This document shows, piece by piece, positions 35,263 to 47,201 of a stretch of DNA of 64,000 bases. Location: assembly GCA_947311845.1 (NCBI GenBank), contig CAMZMU010000107.1, forward strand, positions 13,995,042 through 14,059,041, given 5' to 3'. Position 1 is the first letter of the stretch. Every line of letters starts with the position of its first letter. Position numbers and translations under genes: made by a program. The notes below the pieces were generated by a model. That model did no database searches and was not told where the DNA came from. It saw nothing but the letters and a program-made list of their open reading frames with translations. The stretch is from Poa pratensis. Lineage: Eukaryota; Streptophyta; Magnoliopsida; Poales; Poaceae.

Positions 35263-35795
35263 AAGGTACGGTGGAAACCTCCTACGGATGGTGTTATTAA
35301 ATAAATACCGACGCTTGCTTCATAGAGAATGTCATGTCCGGCAGCTCGGGGCTGGTGATCAGAGATCATAATGGTGCACTGATTAGAGCTCAAGCTCTAT
35401 GGTATGACCATGCTGCCAATGCCGTGGTGATGGAAGCTGTGGCTATCCGAGATGGAGCAAGGTTGGCGCAGGAAAGAGGATACCAGCGTTTAATTATTGA
35501 AAGTGATTCAAAAGTTGTGGTGGACCTCTATGCTGAAGATGAACAAAACAAGTCGGAGATTTTGCCAATCTGTAGGGAGATAAGAGAGATAGGAAGAGCT
35601 TTATCTAGCTTTAGCATTACTCATGTTTGGTGCGAGGCAAATCAAGCGGTCCATTTGTGTGCGAAACAAGCTAGGGCAGACAGGAGAAGGTGCATGTGGG
35701 TCAATTATAACCCAGGCTTCCTAGCAAATACTCTTTTGAGAGATTGTAATTTCGTCAGTTAAATCAATAAAGTTCTGAATTCGCAAAAAAAAAAG
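35263..35795 (+). pseudogene. LINE-type RNase H retrocopy, 5' truncated, with poly(A)
   Basis: The plus-strand frame encodes KVRWKPPTDGV, then after a frame slip NTDACF (first catalytic Asp). It continues with GLVIRDHNGALI, MEAVAIRDGARLA (Glu), IIESDSKVVVDL (Asp) and HVWCEANQAVHLCAKQA (last acidic/His region), the RNase H-like domain found at the 3' end of plant LINEs and in LINE-derived genes. It ends with stop, AATAAA (35766-35771) and ten A bases (35785-35794), so it came from reverse-transcribed RNA. It could also be a processed copy of a domesticated gene. Confidence 0.72.
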
Positions 35796-36814
35796 TGTGC
35801 CATGCTAAACTAATTTTATAACCTGCTGTGAGAAAAAAAAACGAAAGCTGAGAAGAAGTTGCTCAGCCAAATGAAAAAAAAACAGCACAAACTAGTTTGA
35901 AAAACTGGATTTATCATGGTCACCGGACCACCTCGACGCCAAAGGCAGCCAAGCTGATAGCTTTGCATGAATCGACATAGAGCGTACTACTACTAAACGT
36001 GCGCACGCGCGATTTGAAACAAGAAAGAGATAGAAAAGGGCGTGCAAAGCCGGTGATGTTTGCAAAGTTCATACTACTATACTACTAGTACTACTACTAC
36101 TACTAGCTAACTACTCGGTTTGCATTGCAATCATCATCAGGAACAGGAACTAGCTATCTAGGAGCAAAAGTAGAAAAGGCGCCTCAAGTTCAAATGGCTG
36201 ATTAGTTGTGGAACGAATCAAAGTATGGCAAAAGTGCCATATGATGATCTCGTGCATTATGATAACGGGACGATGAGCAACGAAATATTCCCTTCCTTTT
36301 TCGCCTTACGATAGGAGAAAAGTTGCATGTGTCTGAAGAGTGAAAAAGTTGCATCTTTTTATCAGGAGCAGTGCAAGCCGTTATTATAACATGACCATTA
36401 GCTTTTGTACCATTAGCATTTTCCCATGTGCTAATTTTAAATATTATTTTTTGCAACAGTAATTAATAGTGGCTCATGGAGGTAACATTTTGAACATTTT
36501 ACAGAAAAAACACATACATGAATCTAGCAGTCCAGGGGGCTGAGGCCTGTACAAAGTTCGGCCCAAGATAGGCCCGCCAAATCTGGGCCAACCTTGACCA
36601 GGTTTGTTGGCTCGTCCTGCTCGTCCGTCCCCAGTCTCGCCGCCGAAACTCCTTCGCCGGCGTGGACAAGCTAGCCTCTGCTCCTTCTCCTCCTCCTCCT
36701 CCTCCTCCTTCTCCTGCCGAATCACGTCTACTCTAGCCCGCAGGTGTGCTCCTTTGTCCGATAGTCCCTGCCCTCCACCGGATTCGTTGTGGGATCAGAC
36801 GCATCCAGACTGCC
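35796..36814 (+). other. CTU1 upstream region
   Basis: No coding block is recognised. Microsatellites occur at about 36071-36112 (TAC type) and 36688-36713 (CTC type). The last ~270 bp are pyrimidine-rich and GC-rich like a grass 5' leader, and an upstream in-frame ATG at 36746 precedes the chosen CTU1 start. Confidence 0.5.
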
Positions 36815-39796
36815 ATGCAGTCAGCCGCCGCTCCGGTGAGGGCAGGGAGCCGCCTCTGCGTGCGCTGCGGCGAGCGGAAGGCCGCGCTCAAGCGGCCCAA
36901 AACCCTAGATCAGGTGAGCCTCGCCGGCTTCCCCCTTTCAGTAAACTTTTTTGAATGCTTCGGATGTAGTTGTAACCTCTAGGAGCTTCATATCAGTTCA
37001 TCCTGATTGTTATAGTCTTGAGTTATGGGGACCCAAATAAGATGTTCCATCTATGCAATCATCAAGCTCTTGAGAAATTGCTTGATATTTCGAATTGTGA
37101 TGTTTCACCATACCCTGTGCAATTTATGTGTGTGTGCTTATGTTTCATCTATATTGCCTTAGCTGTGTCTTCACTTTTCCATCTGGCAACTATAGAGGAG
37201 TCTTTAACATTTGCTTTATAGATATGCAGGGAGTGTTTCTATATCGTCTTCGAGGATGAGATCCATCGAACAATTGTTGACAATAATTTGTTTAAAGCCG
37301 GCGAACGTGTGGCAATTGGAGCTTCTGGTGGAAAAGGTATTTGCAGACTTGTACAAAACTATCAAGTAGCAAATTATTTTTGTGCAATAGATGTGCTTCC
37401 TACTCACTACTCATTGAATGATAAACACCTTAATACCGGCTTCTATAGATCACTTGTAATCTTGTATGTCTGGTACGCTAGGTTCTACTGTGTCCTTGAG
37501 AGCCTTGCATTTTGCAATAGTGTCTGTTATCAAAATGTTCACTCATCCTTCTCGCCACTGCAACAGAGAAAGGTTTTGAATTAAGGCGACCAGTTTACAA
37601 ATTTTGTTAAAAAATATGATAAACCAACTGGCAGTATTCATCATTTATCTTATCTGTATAACGCAAATGTTGCTGAGCTTAGTGTTGAAATGCTTGCTTA
37701 TTTCTTACTTATTGAGCTCGATCTTATAGCAGATTAAAACACTTGTCTGCACTGTTATGCAGATTCAACTGTGCTTGCGTACGTGTTATCAGAATTAAAC
37801 AAACGTCACAACTATGGCCTTGATCTGTTCCTTTTATCTATTGACGAGGGAATCACAGGCTACAGAGACGACTCTCTGGAAACTGTTAAAAGGAATGAGA
37901 TCCAGGTTCCCCTCCTCGTTACCAGATACATATAGTTCTGCTGCAAAATTTTGCTTCTTAATGTTTTCTCTTGTACTTTATTACATACATTTAGTTTATT
38001 AAATGTTACGAGTTAATTTTTCTTATTCATGTCTTGCTGATTCAACCATGCAATTCACTTATTGCAGTATGGCCTACCATTGAAAATAGTTTCTTATAAG
38101 GACCTCTATAAGTGGACAATGGATGATATCGTGAAAGCAATTGGCCTGAAAAACAATTGTACTTTCTGTGGTGTTTTTCGACGTCAGGTAGCTCTTACGT
38201 ACCCTTGTCAGTAAGACAATTGCGTGCTCATTAATCAAGTGAACGTTCCATTCTTATTAGGCACTAGACCGAGGTGCTGCTCTCTTGAAGGTTGATAAGA
38301 TTGTGACTGGGCATAATGCAGATGACATTGCAGAGACTGTCTTGTTGAATATTTTACGTGGTGATATTGCAAGGTAAATGTTGGTTACCCAATACCTTAT
38401 TGTAGGAGTACTAAATAAGGTATACGATTATAACATTGTTCTCATGATTGTTGTGTTGGTATTATGCTTTTATTTTATAGGTTAAGTAGGTGCACCTTCA
38501 TAACTACTGGTGAAGATGGGCCAATCCCTAGATGCAAGCCTTTCAAATACACCTACGAGAAGGAGATTGTTATATATCCTTGACATAAAATATTCTAATC
38601 AGTTCTATTTTCTGTTAACATATTATGCTTTACCCATCAAACATGCCCTGAGATATTTAATCCTTGACTGTATGACACGTATGCCTATTTCAAAAAGCTG
38701 GACTACTTCTCCACTGAATGTAATTCCTGGTTCCTTTCTTATGCAACTTCTTATTCTCTGCAATTGAACAGTAGCTCCTCATTCCATTACCTCAAGATAC
38801 TAGGGATTGTGAATATAGAATGAAAATATAAGTTTGCAATAATCAGTACTTAACATTTGATAGTCAATGCCGTACACATCGCTGTAGTTCTGCTAATCTT
38901 TCTTCCTCCAAACTTAGTGTTCTGTATTTAGAATCAATACAATTTGTTGACCACTGTTCCCAGCTGCTGTCAAAATAAAATTTATGTTTATTGGTTCTCT
39001 ATCACAATTCAGGTATCTATTCACCAAATGCATATCGTGGATTTGCTCGTGAATTTATTAAAGATTTGGAAAGGATGAGGTAAAGACTTTTGCTGTCCAA
39101 AAGTAGGATTATTTCTTTTCTTTACATTTCTTCATATGTTAATTTATGCAATCTGTGGATATTTTTCAAGATATTATGTATCGTTATCTTGTTTCAGTAG
39201 CTTGAATCCGTACATCATCAATGGTGCAGGCCTAGAGCTATACTGGACATCATAACCTCTGGTGAAAATTTCCGGATATCCACGACAACAAGAATGCCAG
39301 AACAAGGAACATGTGAACGTTGTGGTTACATTTCGAGTCAGGTATTTCGGTCACATCTACTCTCAAATTTGCCCCCCTTCTAGATCCTCTGTCCGCTCAA
39401 GATAAACCAACCAAAGAATGATTCATTTGCCAGGACAGTTTAAAATAGGTTGATTAATTGCTTATACAGTGACAACTATTTTCTCAATACTAAAGCACAG
39501 TTAGCTCTCATGTAGAACGTTTTTATACAAGTATTTGGACTGCATGAATTTGTCCTGATTTTGGCACCTTTGAACTTTTTCAATACTTGTACTGACTGAA
39601 TATTGGATGAAATCTGGCTCTGTAGAAACTATGCAAAGCGTGCGTCCTGCTGGACGGCTTGAATCGAGGCTTGCCGAAACTAGGTATAGGGAGGACTGCT
39701 AAAGGCAGTGCTGGAGCTGATGGTGACGGGCAAGGCAAACGTCCAGAGAGGAACAGGTCAAGCCTACAAGGAAAACATGGCAACTTAGACTTCTGA
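36815..39796 (+). CDS. CTU1: Cytoplasmic tRNA 2-thiolation protein 1 (CTU1/NCS6), 10 exons
   Basis: The protein thiolates wobble U34 of tRNA-Lys, -Glu and -Gln in the cytosol as a complex with CTU2, taking sulfur from URM1. Exons: 36815-36913, 37222-37336, 37763-37905, 38068-38187, 38261-38373, 38481-38573, 38679-38719, 39013-39079, 39230-39341, 39626-39796. They sum to 1074 nt (357 residues) without a stop. Features: paired CXXC (C15/C18, C35/C38), the PP-loop SGGKDS at 68-73, CTFC at 150-153, GHNADD at 176-181, and C-terminal CERC (292-295) and CKAC (304-307). All introns are GT-AG except intron 6. The start is the Met just before RLCVRCG; an upstream in-frame Met at 36746 would add a tail unlike the family. 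The C-terminal tail after IGRT is longer than I recall for homologues. Confidence 0.95.
38574..38678 (+). other. U12-type AT-AC intron (CTU1 intron 6)
   Basis: This 105-bp intron begins ATATCCTT and ends AC. The branch-site match TCCTTGAC is at 38661-38668, with the branch A 11 nt before the end. Splicing here joins AT and G into the Met codon of IV-M-YAYFKK, exactly the conserved protein sequence. No GT-AG alternative keeps the frame and the conserved residues. It needs the minor spliceosome. Confidence 0.93.
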
Positions 39797-41399
39797 ATAT
39801 CTGCTGTAGTGGACACCGAGGAAAACTCATGTATTCCTTCAGTATGCTGTACTATATTGTAACCTGTTTTAGTTCATGGTCATTGCTGCTTGTCAAGACA
39901 GTAAAAGTGATCGAAATGAAATACAGCACAGAGGAGGCGTATCTAGTGCTACCGGGGAATTGTTATTCAGTAAACAAAATTCAAAGAGATTCATGGCACG
40001 TGTCTATGCTTATTACAAACGATAAGGTTGTCGTTTGTTCTACAGTCTACAAGTCGATGATCACCCAGAGTTTTGTAAAATAATGGTGTATGTGTTTGTT
40101 TCCTTACATTCGTAAGAAGAAAGATTATAAATCAGTTCACCTGCAAATATTTTGGCAAAATTAACTTTATAATTCCGTTAAAAAATAGAAATAAATCCCA
40201 GGAATACAACATGTGCAGTGCAGAACAGCAAGGACTTTTGTCACAAACATGAGAATGTTATGTTACCCGCTCAACTGAATATTCTGCAACAAGAACGTTA
40301 TCTTGCCTACTCCAAATAATAACATTATTTTGGGTTCTCAAAGTATGCATTACCCCAGCCTACAAATAAATCGTTTTCGGGCCTTGAAGGCTAGAGGCTA
40401 GAGCGGTCGAAGCAGTAAAATTCACAAACCCTCCAGATCACCGTTTCATGATGGCTCAGTAGCAACAATACAAATTTGGGCAGCGTTATCGCGCAGGAAA
40501 CCGGTTCCACACTACAAATCTTGTCCGCTTTCGTAGGAGGATTATTGACGAACATCATTGTGGAAGGCACTTTTCTTGCCGTAACCGATTCCGCCTATTC
40601 TGTCAATGCTGCTTTCTGTCCTTAGCCCTATACTCACTGCTGGTGCGTGGCTCTTCACTGAATGATCAACATAAGTGGCTAATATCACATCATATACATA
40701 TGGGCCCCACCGTTTACAGTAAAGAGCCGAAAAGCACAATAGCGATTATTTGCTAAAAAATTCCATTGCTGACGCTAAAAAAGTTAGACTGTTAGGACTT
40801 ACTGAACAAAAGAAAAGCAATCCCTTTCAATCTCTAAGGCAATTATTTCAACTGGAGTCCCTTTTCCATTTTTATATTTTAAATAAAAAGTAAGATAGCA
40901 ATAACAGGTCGAAACCAGGTCTAGGCAGTAATGCAACATTGGACTGCACACTACAAGACTTGAGACTCACTTCTCCTCCCTGAAGGCGGGCGCCCTTGCT
41001 ACCAACACAGATACCATATAACTCTTGATGCCATCCTTGTTCTTCAGCTGACATTTCTATTTGGATTAGAAATAAAAAGGAAAGGAATCAGCAAAAGGGC
41101 TATCAGGCATCTGTAGATAGTCAAAGTCAAAAGAGGAGGTACGACAGTAATGAAATATCATGTGGTCATCAAAAGCCAAACTGATACACAAGTTCGAAAA
41201 AAAGATACACAAGTTCGAGCTTATGGATTAAACGACTTAATGTCCAAAACAGAAATAATTTAAACCTACAGTTTATCCATCAAGATGTTGGCATGTTGCT
41301 TGAATAGAATTCTTAAGATAGCCTGTGGAACAACTAATCACATACACATTTCACAGTTATACCAACCGATCAATGGTAGATGGGACGAAACAGTAATAA
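39797..41399. other. Spacer between CTU1 and the LINE fragment
   Basis: This holds the CTU1 3' flank and non-coding sequence shared with 47832-49447. Short open frames here are not conserved in the other copy. It includes the left copy of the 13-bp LINE target duplication (41387-41399). Confidence 0.6.
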
Positions 41400-42488
41400 G
41401 ATTGCGATGGAAATGGTACGAATGGCATGACCGCAACAGACCGTGGGTCGGCACCCAAGTTCCATGTGATGAAACTGATTCCACCCTGTTCGACGCTTGC
41501 ACCTCAGTGTCCATTGGAAGTGGAAATATCGCAAACTTCTGGAGTACCAGGTGGTTGGATGGGGAGGCACCAGCAGATCTGGCTCCCAATCTGTTCAAAC
41601 TATCTCGCATGAAAAAGCTGACCGTGATGCAGGCTCTAAATAATGACAAATGGATGACCGGTTTTCATAGAATCAATTCTGAAGCTCAGCTCCGTGAGTA
41701 CACCACTCTATGGATCAAGTTACAGGGAATTCAACTAACAGAGGAGGAGGACAAGATCAAGTGGAACCTCAATGCCCCAGCCAAATACAGCGCCAAATCT
41801 GCTTACCTCGTCCAATTTCTAGGGTCCCACTCTTTAATCGATTTCACCAAGTTATGGAGGGCAAAAGTTCAACCCAAATGCAAGTTCTTCATATGGCTTT
41901 GGTTGAGGCAGCGCATCCTAACCGACGACATGTTGCAGACCAGGGGAATAGATCATGCTGATCTATGTTCCCTTTGTGACCAGGAGGCCGAAACTGCTAC
42001 TCACCTCATCCTTCAGTGCCCCTATGCACGCTCGGTCTGGCATCTGCTTGCCCAGTGGACGGGGACAGATCAGCTACAAGTTCAGATTAACCAGTTTACT
42101 TCGCCGGGAGATTGGTGGCGCTATATGTCTGCTATTCTATCTAAAGATGAGCTTACGTTGGCAATTTACGGCATATGGCACATATGGAAAGAACGTTGCA
42201 GAAGGGTTTTTCAGGGCCTGAATGTTGCTGAAATCCAACTCATTGAGCTGATCAAAGAAGACCTGCTGATGCTAGGGACCTACCTGGAAGGGCAACACCA
42301 AGACGACGAGGACGAGGCAGGCAATGCGCCTGATATTTGGGAGTAGTCTCGTTCTGTTTTTGGGCTGCAACTTTTGTTCAGCCTTTACTTTGTTTTCTCC
42401 ATTCTAAGCTAGTTTCTCTCTAGCTTGTAACAGACTATTTCTATTCCCCTTAAATGAATGGGCAGAACACCTGCCAATTTACTGCTAA
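41400..42488 (+). mobile_element. LINE 3' fragment inserted in the proximal duplicate
   Basis: It is flanked by the 13-bp direct duplication GAAACAGTAATAA (41387-41399 and 42489-42501). The other duplicate (around 49450-49470) has the uninterrupted site GAAACAGTAACAAAAG. The content is the C-terminal part of LINE ORF2: IGSGNIANFWSTRWL, then the zf-RVT region (CKFFIWLWLRQRILT, CSLCDQEAETATHLILQC). An open frame to 42346 uses about 38 codons of flanking host sequence as its start (from 41285), so that apparent protein is a chimera. There is no long poly(A); the 3' end is TGCTAA. Confidence 0.9.
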
Positions 42489-43471
42489 GAAACAGTAATA
42501 AAAGTAATAAATGTAGGATGATCAGTGAATCCTATTATATAAAACATTTCATAATAATGTGTTGCTCAAAACCACAAGTTTCAACCACAGATATGCATAT
42601 ATATAAAACAAATGAGCACCAAAGTATTAATAGAATTCGCATATTAAATTTTGGGAATATCATCTAAAGGCAAACCTTGCAGGACGATCACTCTTGAGCG
42701 CAGGGAATTTGGGCGGCCATGTCATCATGAAAGGATGGATTCGCTCTAGAGTTTGATCCTCTTGTGTCACCTCACAGACTTTACGCAGCACCCTGCGCCT
42801 AGTATCGAAGAAGAATGCGCATTGTCCCAACTTGAGGAACACAAACTCGAGAAAATCCCCCGTCTGGGTAGTTTGCAAAAGAGTAGCAGGCTCGCCATAA
42901 TCCGTCCAGCCCGTCATCCCCAAAGTATCAAACATCTCGGGCAAGCTAACGACATCAGCAAGCAGCCAGTTCGGCGCGCCGCCTCTACCGAGGTGAAGCC
43001 AGATACAGAACTGGAGGTCCTCATCAAGATGGATGAGAAAAATCGCTGAATCATCATAGACCGGTGCCAAAATCATATATTTACAATCGTACCGCTCCAT
43101 TCCTTCCGGGAGCGGGATCGTGGAGAAGCTTGAGGTTTTCAGGTCCAGCGCGGCGATGCTGGTAGAGTGCTCCAGATAAATCTTGGTGCCGACCAGCATT
43201 GGTCTTGAATCCGACCTGGGGGAAGGGAGCACGGCGGCGGCCGATGAGCGGAAGCGCCACTGGCCGTCTTCTTGCAGCACGTATATGTGCGCCTTGTATT
43301 TCACGGAGTATTCGCCTTTTCCTTTGATGAGGAACCCCATGGAGAGCCACACGAAGGCGAGGCTGTCGCGGCTGCCTTGGTCCACCTTGAGGAGGAAGTG
43401 GGCGGCGGTGCCCGCGGTGCCGTCGAGCTGGTCGTACGGGGTCATCGGGATGGCGACTACACCACGGTGAG

Positions 43472-44388
43472 CAGTGGCGGAGCCAGGAATTGAGACGAGG
43501 GGGGGGCGAGCACATAAGGGTCTAAAATGTTTAAGTCACAAAAAACGAGTGTATTGAACAAAATAAAGAATACACAAGATTCATTTTGCATAACTCACTC
43601 CTCGACTCCATGAAGCGAAGGCAGCCCGGGCAAAGCAAAGAAGGTTGATTTTGCGAATAACAAGTGTGATACTGACGACGTGCTCCTAAAGCAACTGTAT
43701 AGTTGACAAACGGCTCGCTTCGCTTTTTGACGTGGAGCTCGCTGCCGCCGAAGCCTGCTTCAAAACTACAGGGCGCGCGTTAGCAGTACGTCTTTTCAGC
43801 CAAAATAAAACTACAACGACGTGAAAATAACATAAAGCCAACTAAAAACTACTAACATGCACTCATGACACTTGGGTTCACAATTGGCAGCCACCATATG
43901 ATCCAAATATATCTACAATATGTTCAACAAATTACGAGCCTAAATATAAGGAACCAACCGATACGACCGACTATCTCAAAATGCTGGGGTGACAAACACC
44001 CAAAGATAAGAAAAGAAAAAAAAATCATATTTCTCCACACTATATTCTAGCCAATCATATTTCTCATACCGATTTTTTTGGAAAATGCTGGCCAATCATA
44101 TGGGGCTCGGGCATCGCATCCAGTAGTCCAGTACCGTGATGGCATCGAGCCAGAGAGTAGCGATGGGCAGCTGCCAGCCCAAATTGGCTTAACAAAATAG
44201 GCCCATGGCTCAGTTTCCAGCACTTACCGCTTTGACCTAGCAGTTCGCTATCTCATACGGCCGGAACAGCCGGAAAAGAAAGCTCTGCCTCGTATCTGCG
44301 CCTGCGCCGCCGCGTTTTCAGAGCTGGAGATGGAGGGGGCGTACCCTGCTCTGCGCCCCCCCTCGCCCCCCTGGTGGCGCCGCCCCTG
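43472..44388. mobile_element. Non-autonomous hAT element A in F-box copy 1
   Basis: A 917-bp element starts CAGTGGCGGAGCC and ends GGCGCCGCCCCTG, flanked by the exact 8-bp duplication ACGGTGAG (43464-43471 and 44389-44396). No transposase coding was seen. The other F-box copy has the unoccupied site near 50447. It is about 95% alike to element B by eye. Confidence 0.93.
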
Positions 44389-44823
44389 ACGGTGAGGGCT
44401 CAACGGCCAGTGCACCTCGACCGCGAATCTGTTGCCGTAGAAGCCGCTGACGAGCACGGTGTCGTTCTGGAGGTCGGAGATGCAGGCGAATTCCTCGTCG
44501 TACGCGTCCAGGCCGCCGTAGCTCTCGACCATGCGGACGGCGGCTGATCGGATTCAGGCGTCGGCGGCTGATCGGATTCAGTCGGCGGCGGCGGCTCATC
44601 AGATTCAGTCGTCGGCGGCGGCTGATCGGATACAGGCGCCGGCGGCATGGGGACGAAGCGCGGACGGAGCAGCATGTGGGTGGTGGTGGACCTGGTGGAG
44701 ACGTAGAAGCCGAGGAGGCGGGGCGGGTGCATGTAGCGGAACCAGCGGAGGAGGAAGGGGTCGGCGGCGACGAAGGACCAGCGCTTGCAGACGAAGATGG
44801 AGCGGACGAGGCTGGTGTGGAGG

Positions 44824-45766
44824 CAGTGGCGGAGCCAGGAATTGAGACGAGGGGGGCGAGCACATAAGGGTCTAAAATTTTTAAGTCACAAAAAACGAGT
44901 GTATTGAACAAAATAAAGAATACACAAGATTCATTTTGCATAACTCACTCCTCGACTCCATGAAGCGAAGGCAGCCCGGGCAAAGCAAAGAAGGTTGATT
45001 TTGCGAATAACAAGTGTGATACTGACGACATGCTCCTAAAACAACTGTATAGTTGACAAACGGCTCGCTTCGCTTTTTGACGCGGAGCTCGCTGCCGCCG
45101 AAGCCTGCTTCAAAACTACAGGGCGCGCGTTAGCAGTACGTCTTTTCAGCCAAAATAAAACTACAACGACGTGAAAATAACATAAAGCCAACTAAAAACT
45201 ACTAACATGCACTCATGACACTTGGGTTCACAATTGGCAGCCACCATATGATCCAAATATATCTACAATATGTTCAACAAAATTACGAGCCTAAATATAA
45301 GGAACCAACCGATACGACCGACTATCTCAAAATGCTGGGGGTGACAAACACCCAAAGATAAGAAAAGAAAAAAAATCATATTTCTCCACACTATATTCTA
45401 GCCAATCATATTTCTCATACTGATTTTTTTGGAAAATGCTGGCCAATCATATGGGGCTCGGGCATCGCATCCAGTAGTCCAGTACCGTGATGGCATCGAG
45501 CCAGAGAGTAGCGATGGGCAGCTGCCAGCCCAAATTGGCTTAACAAAACAGGCCCATGGCTCAGTTTCCAGCACTTACCGCTTTGACCTAGCAGTTCGCT
45601 ATCTCATACGGCCGGAACAGCCGGAAAAGAAAGCTCTGCCTCGTATCTGCGCCTGCGCCGCCGCGTTTTCAGAGCTGGAGATGGAGGGGTGTACCCTGCT
45701 CTGCGCCGACGGAGGGGGGCGGACGCCCCCCCCCCCCCCCCTCGCCCCCTGGTGGCGCCGCCCCTG
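44824..45766. mobile_element. Non-autonomous hAT element B in F-box copy 1
   Basis: A 943-bp element of the same family as element A and in the same orientation is flanked by the exact duplication TGTGGAGG (44816-44823 and 45767-45774). It has an extra ~26-bp G/C-rich stretch near its right end, including a run of C at 45726-45741. The empty site is visible at about 50966 in the other F-box copy. Confidence 0.93.
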
Positions 45767-46115
45767 TGTGGAGGTCGAGGCGGAGCATGATGTCGAGGAG
45801 GAGGTCGTGGTTGTGGAGCACCATGGATACTGCCTCGTCTCCGGCGGTGTTGCCGCCCTGTTGGGGATGCGTTGCGATCGACCCTGAAATTAGGATGGAC
45901 GATGAATTGCAATCCATGGACACAGGTCGAGATGAAACGGAGGAGAGAAACAGCATCTTACCCTTCCAGAATCTCAGTAGGAGGATCCATCTGCTATTCC
46001 TTCCACTGGCGATTGATTCAATCTACCCTGTGATCAGGATTTAGGACTAGGGGGAGGAGACGACGGGGACGCAGTTGCCGGAGAAGTTGGAGGCGTGCGG
46101 GTCAGACGGCGCTCT

Positions 46116-46517
46116 ATCCGAAAATCCACCATCCACACAAGCGACCACTTCTCGATCGGTAAAATTTGACACATCTGACCCTCTCTTTTTTAACTTTTCG
46201 CATAAAATGAATCTAAGAACATCTCCACCGGCTCAGGTTGCCGCCTATTCGCTCCAATAGACCGTCCCAATAGACCGACTCCACAAATTCAAATAAAAAC
46301 GATCACACAAGTTCGAATAGCATCGGTTCGCACACCCAAAAGGTTCGCCAGGTCCGGCGATCACACCCAAAAGCATCGCCAGGTCCAGCGATCATATTAC
46401 AGAATGTCGACCATGCAAATCAATCGATCGTCAATACCGGCTCGAACGACTCCTCTTGTGTCTGGGCGTCCTGCCAGCCCGGGCGAGGCGTTGGCTCAGC
46501 ATCGGAGTAGGTCGTGT
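46116..46517. other. Spacer between duplicates, left part
   Basis: No gene recognised; low-complexity and GC-rich segments lead into the NAM-associated-like fragment. This sequence is not part of either duplicate. Confidence 0.5.
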
Positions 46518-47201
46518 TCATCGGCATCGTCGTGGTCCTCGTTTCGTGTCCATAGGCGTCGGCTCCGGCGGCAGAAGACCCGAATAACGCAAGATGCGCT
46601 GCTGAGAGAGCTGAAACCAAGCCCTCACCTCCGGTGTGTAGCCGGAGAGGTCGGTGGTCAAGATCTTGGCGTCCTCCGTCATCTTCCGACTGACGGATTG
46701 CGCCGCCTCCGCCATCGCCTGCATTCTTGTCGTGTCGGCTTGCATGATAGCTGCCTGCGCCTTCTCCTTCTCGATGTTGAGCCGCTCCTACTCAACGGCG
46801 ACCTTCTCCTTCTCAATGGCGACCTTCTCCTTCTCGACGGCGACCTTCTCATCATGCTTGCTCATCAAAGACGTCCAACTCTCGGCGAAGGTGCTTGCGT
46901 TTTGCTTGGACATGGTTGTTACCTCGGCGAGGTACTTTTCAATTGACGCTTGCACCGACGCCGTCGACGATGCGCCGTTCTTGTCGGACTTGGCCTTCTT
47001 GTTTCCAACATGGTGCCCCTCCGACGCGGGGAACGCCGGGTCGTTAGGCCCCTGGGCGCCGTGGCCGATGTTGAGATCGATCCGCGTCTTCTCCCACTTC
47101 TTGTTGTTTTGAAACTTCACAAAGAAATGCATGAACTTTAAATCCTTCTGGTTGTTGTTCTCTCGGTCGAACGTGATAGCGTCGCTCAACAAGTTCTTCA
47201 C
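46518..47201 (-). pseudogene. NAM-associated / Harbinger accessory-protein-like fragment
   Basis: The minus-strand frame encodes FDRENNNQKDLKFMHFFVKFQNNKKWEK, a disordered linker with NKKAKSDKNG, and a long charged helix (VEKEKVAIEKEKVAVE). It then meets a TAG stop (46788-46790) and resumes in frame (ERLNIEKEKAQAAIMQADTTRMQAM). The composition and order resemble the C-terminal domain of plant trihelix/NAM-associated proteins that travel with PIF/Harbinger transposons. No N-terminal Myb/trihelix part is present. It lies exactly in the spacer between the duplicates. Confidence 0.6.

Larger units (their letters stand above)
42660..45917 (-). pseudogene. F-box protein gene, copy 1, broken by two hAT elements
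   Basis: F-box proteins act as substrate receptors of SCF ubiquitin ligases. The N-terminal part (45775-45917: MDCNSS..., then MVLHNHDLLLDIMLRLDLHT) carries the start of the F-box. A hAT element (44824-45766) interrupts it. The middle part (44397-44815) encodes HPPRLLGFYV and a Pro-rich ESDQPP repeat, followed by an out-of-frame deletion of about 20 bp near 44535. A second hAT (43472-44388) follows, then an intact C-terminal half (42660-43463, ending PARFAFR) with KYKAHIYVLQEDGQWRF and SIAALDLKTSSF. The grass family has this F-box plus a large C-terminal domain. Compare the copy at 49622-51024. Confidence 0.85.
39367..46115. repeat. Segmental duplication, proximal copy
   Basis: The copy runs from CTU1 intron 9 through exon 10, the downstream spacer and the F-box gene to its upstream flank. 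It matches 47211-51380 in the same order and orientation. Removing the LINE (1.1 kb) and two hAT elements (0.92 and 0.94 kb) with their duplications leaves about 3.77 kb, the same as the other copy without its own insertions (about 3.78 kb). Confidence 0.92.

Noticed and set aside
39186..39229. Alternative CTU1 acceptor at GTTTCAG near 39191-39197
   Set aside because: It adds an in-frame stop (TAG) right after the site and breaks the conserved RPRAILDI sequence; the acceptor at 39229 keeps both.
41285..42346. A 353-codon plus-strand open frame as a host gene
   Set aside because: Its first ~38 codons are duplicated non-coding spacer and the rest is LINE ORF2 inside a 13-bp target duplication.
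44531..44845. Long GC-rich plus-strand frames over the F-box genes (also 50449-51198)
   Set aside because: They are antisense shadows of the F-box coding strand with low-complexity R/A/G content.
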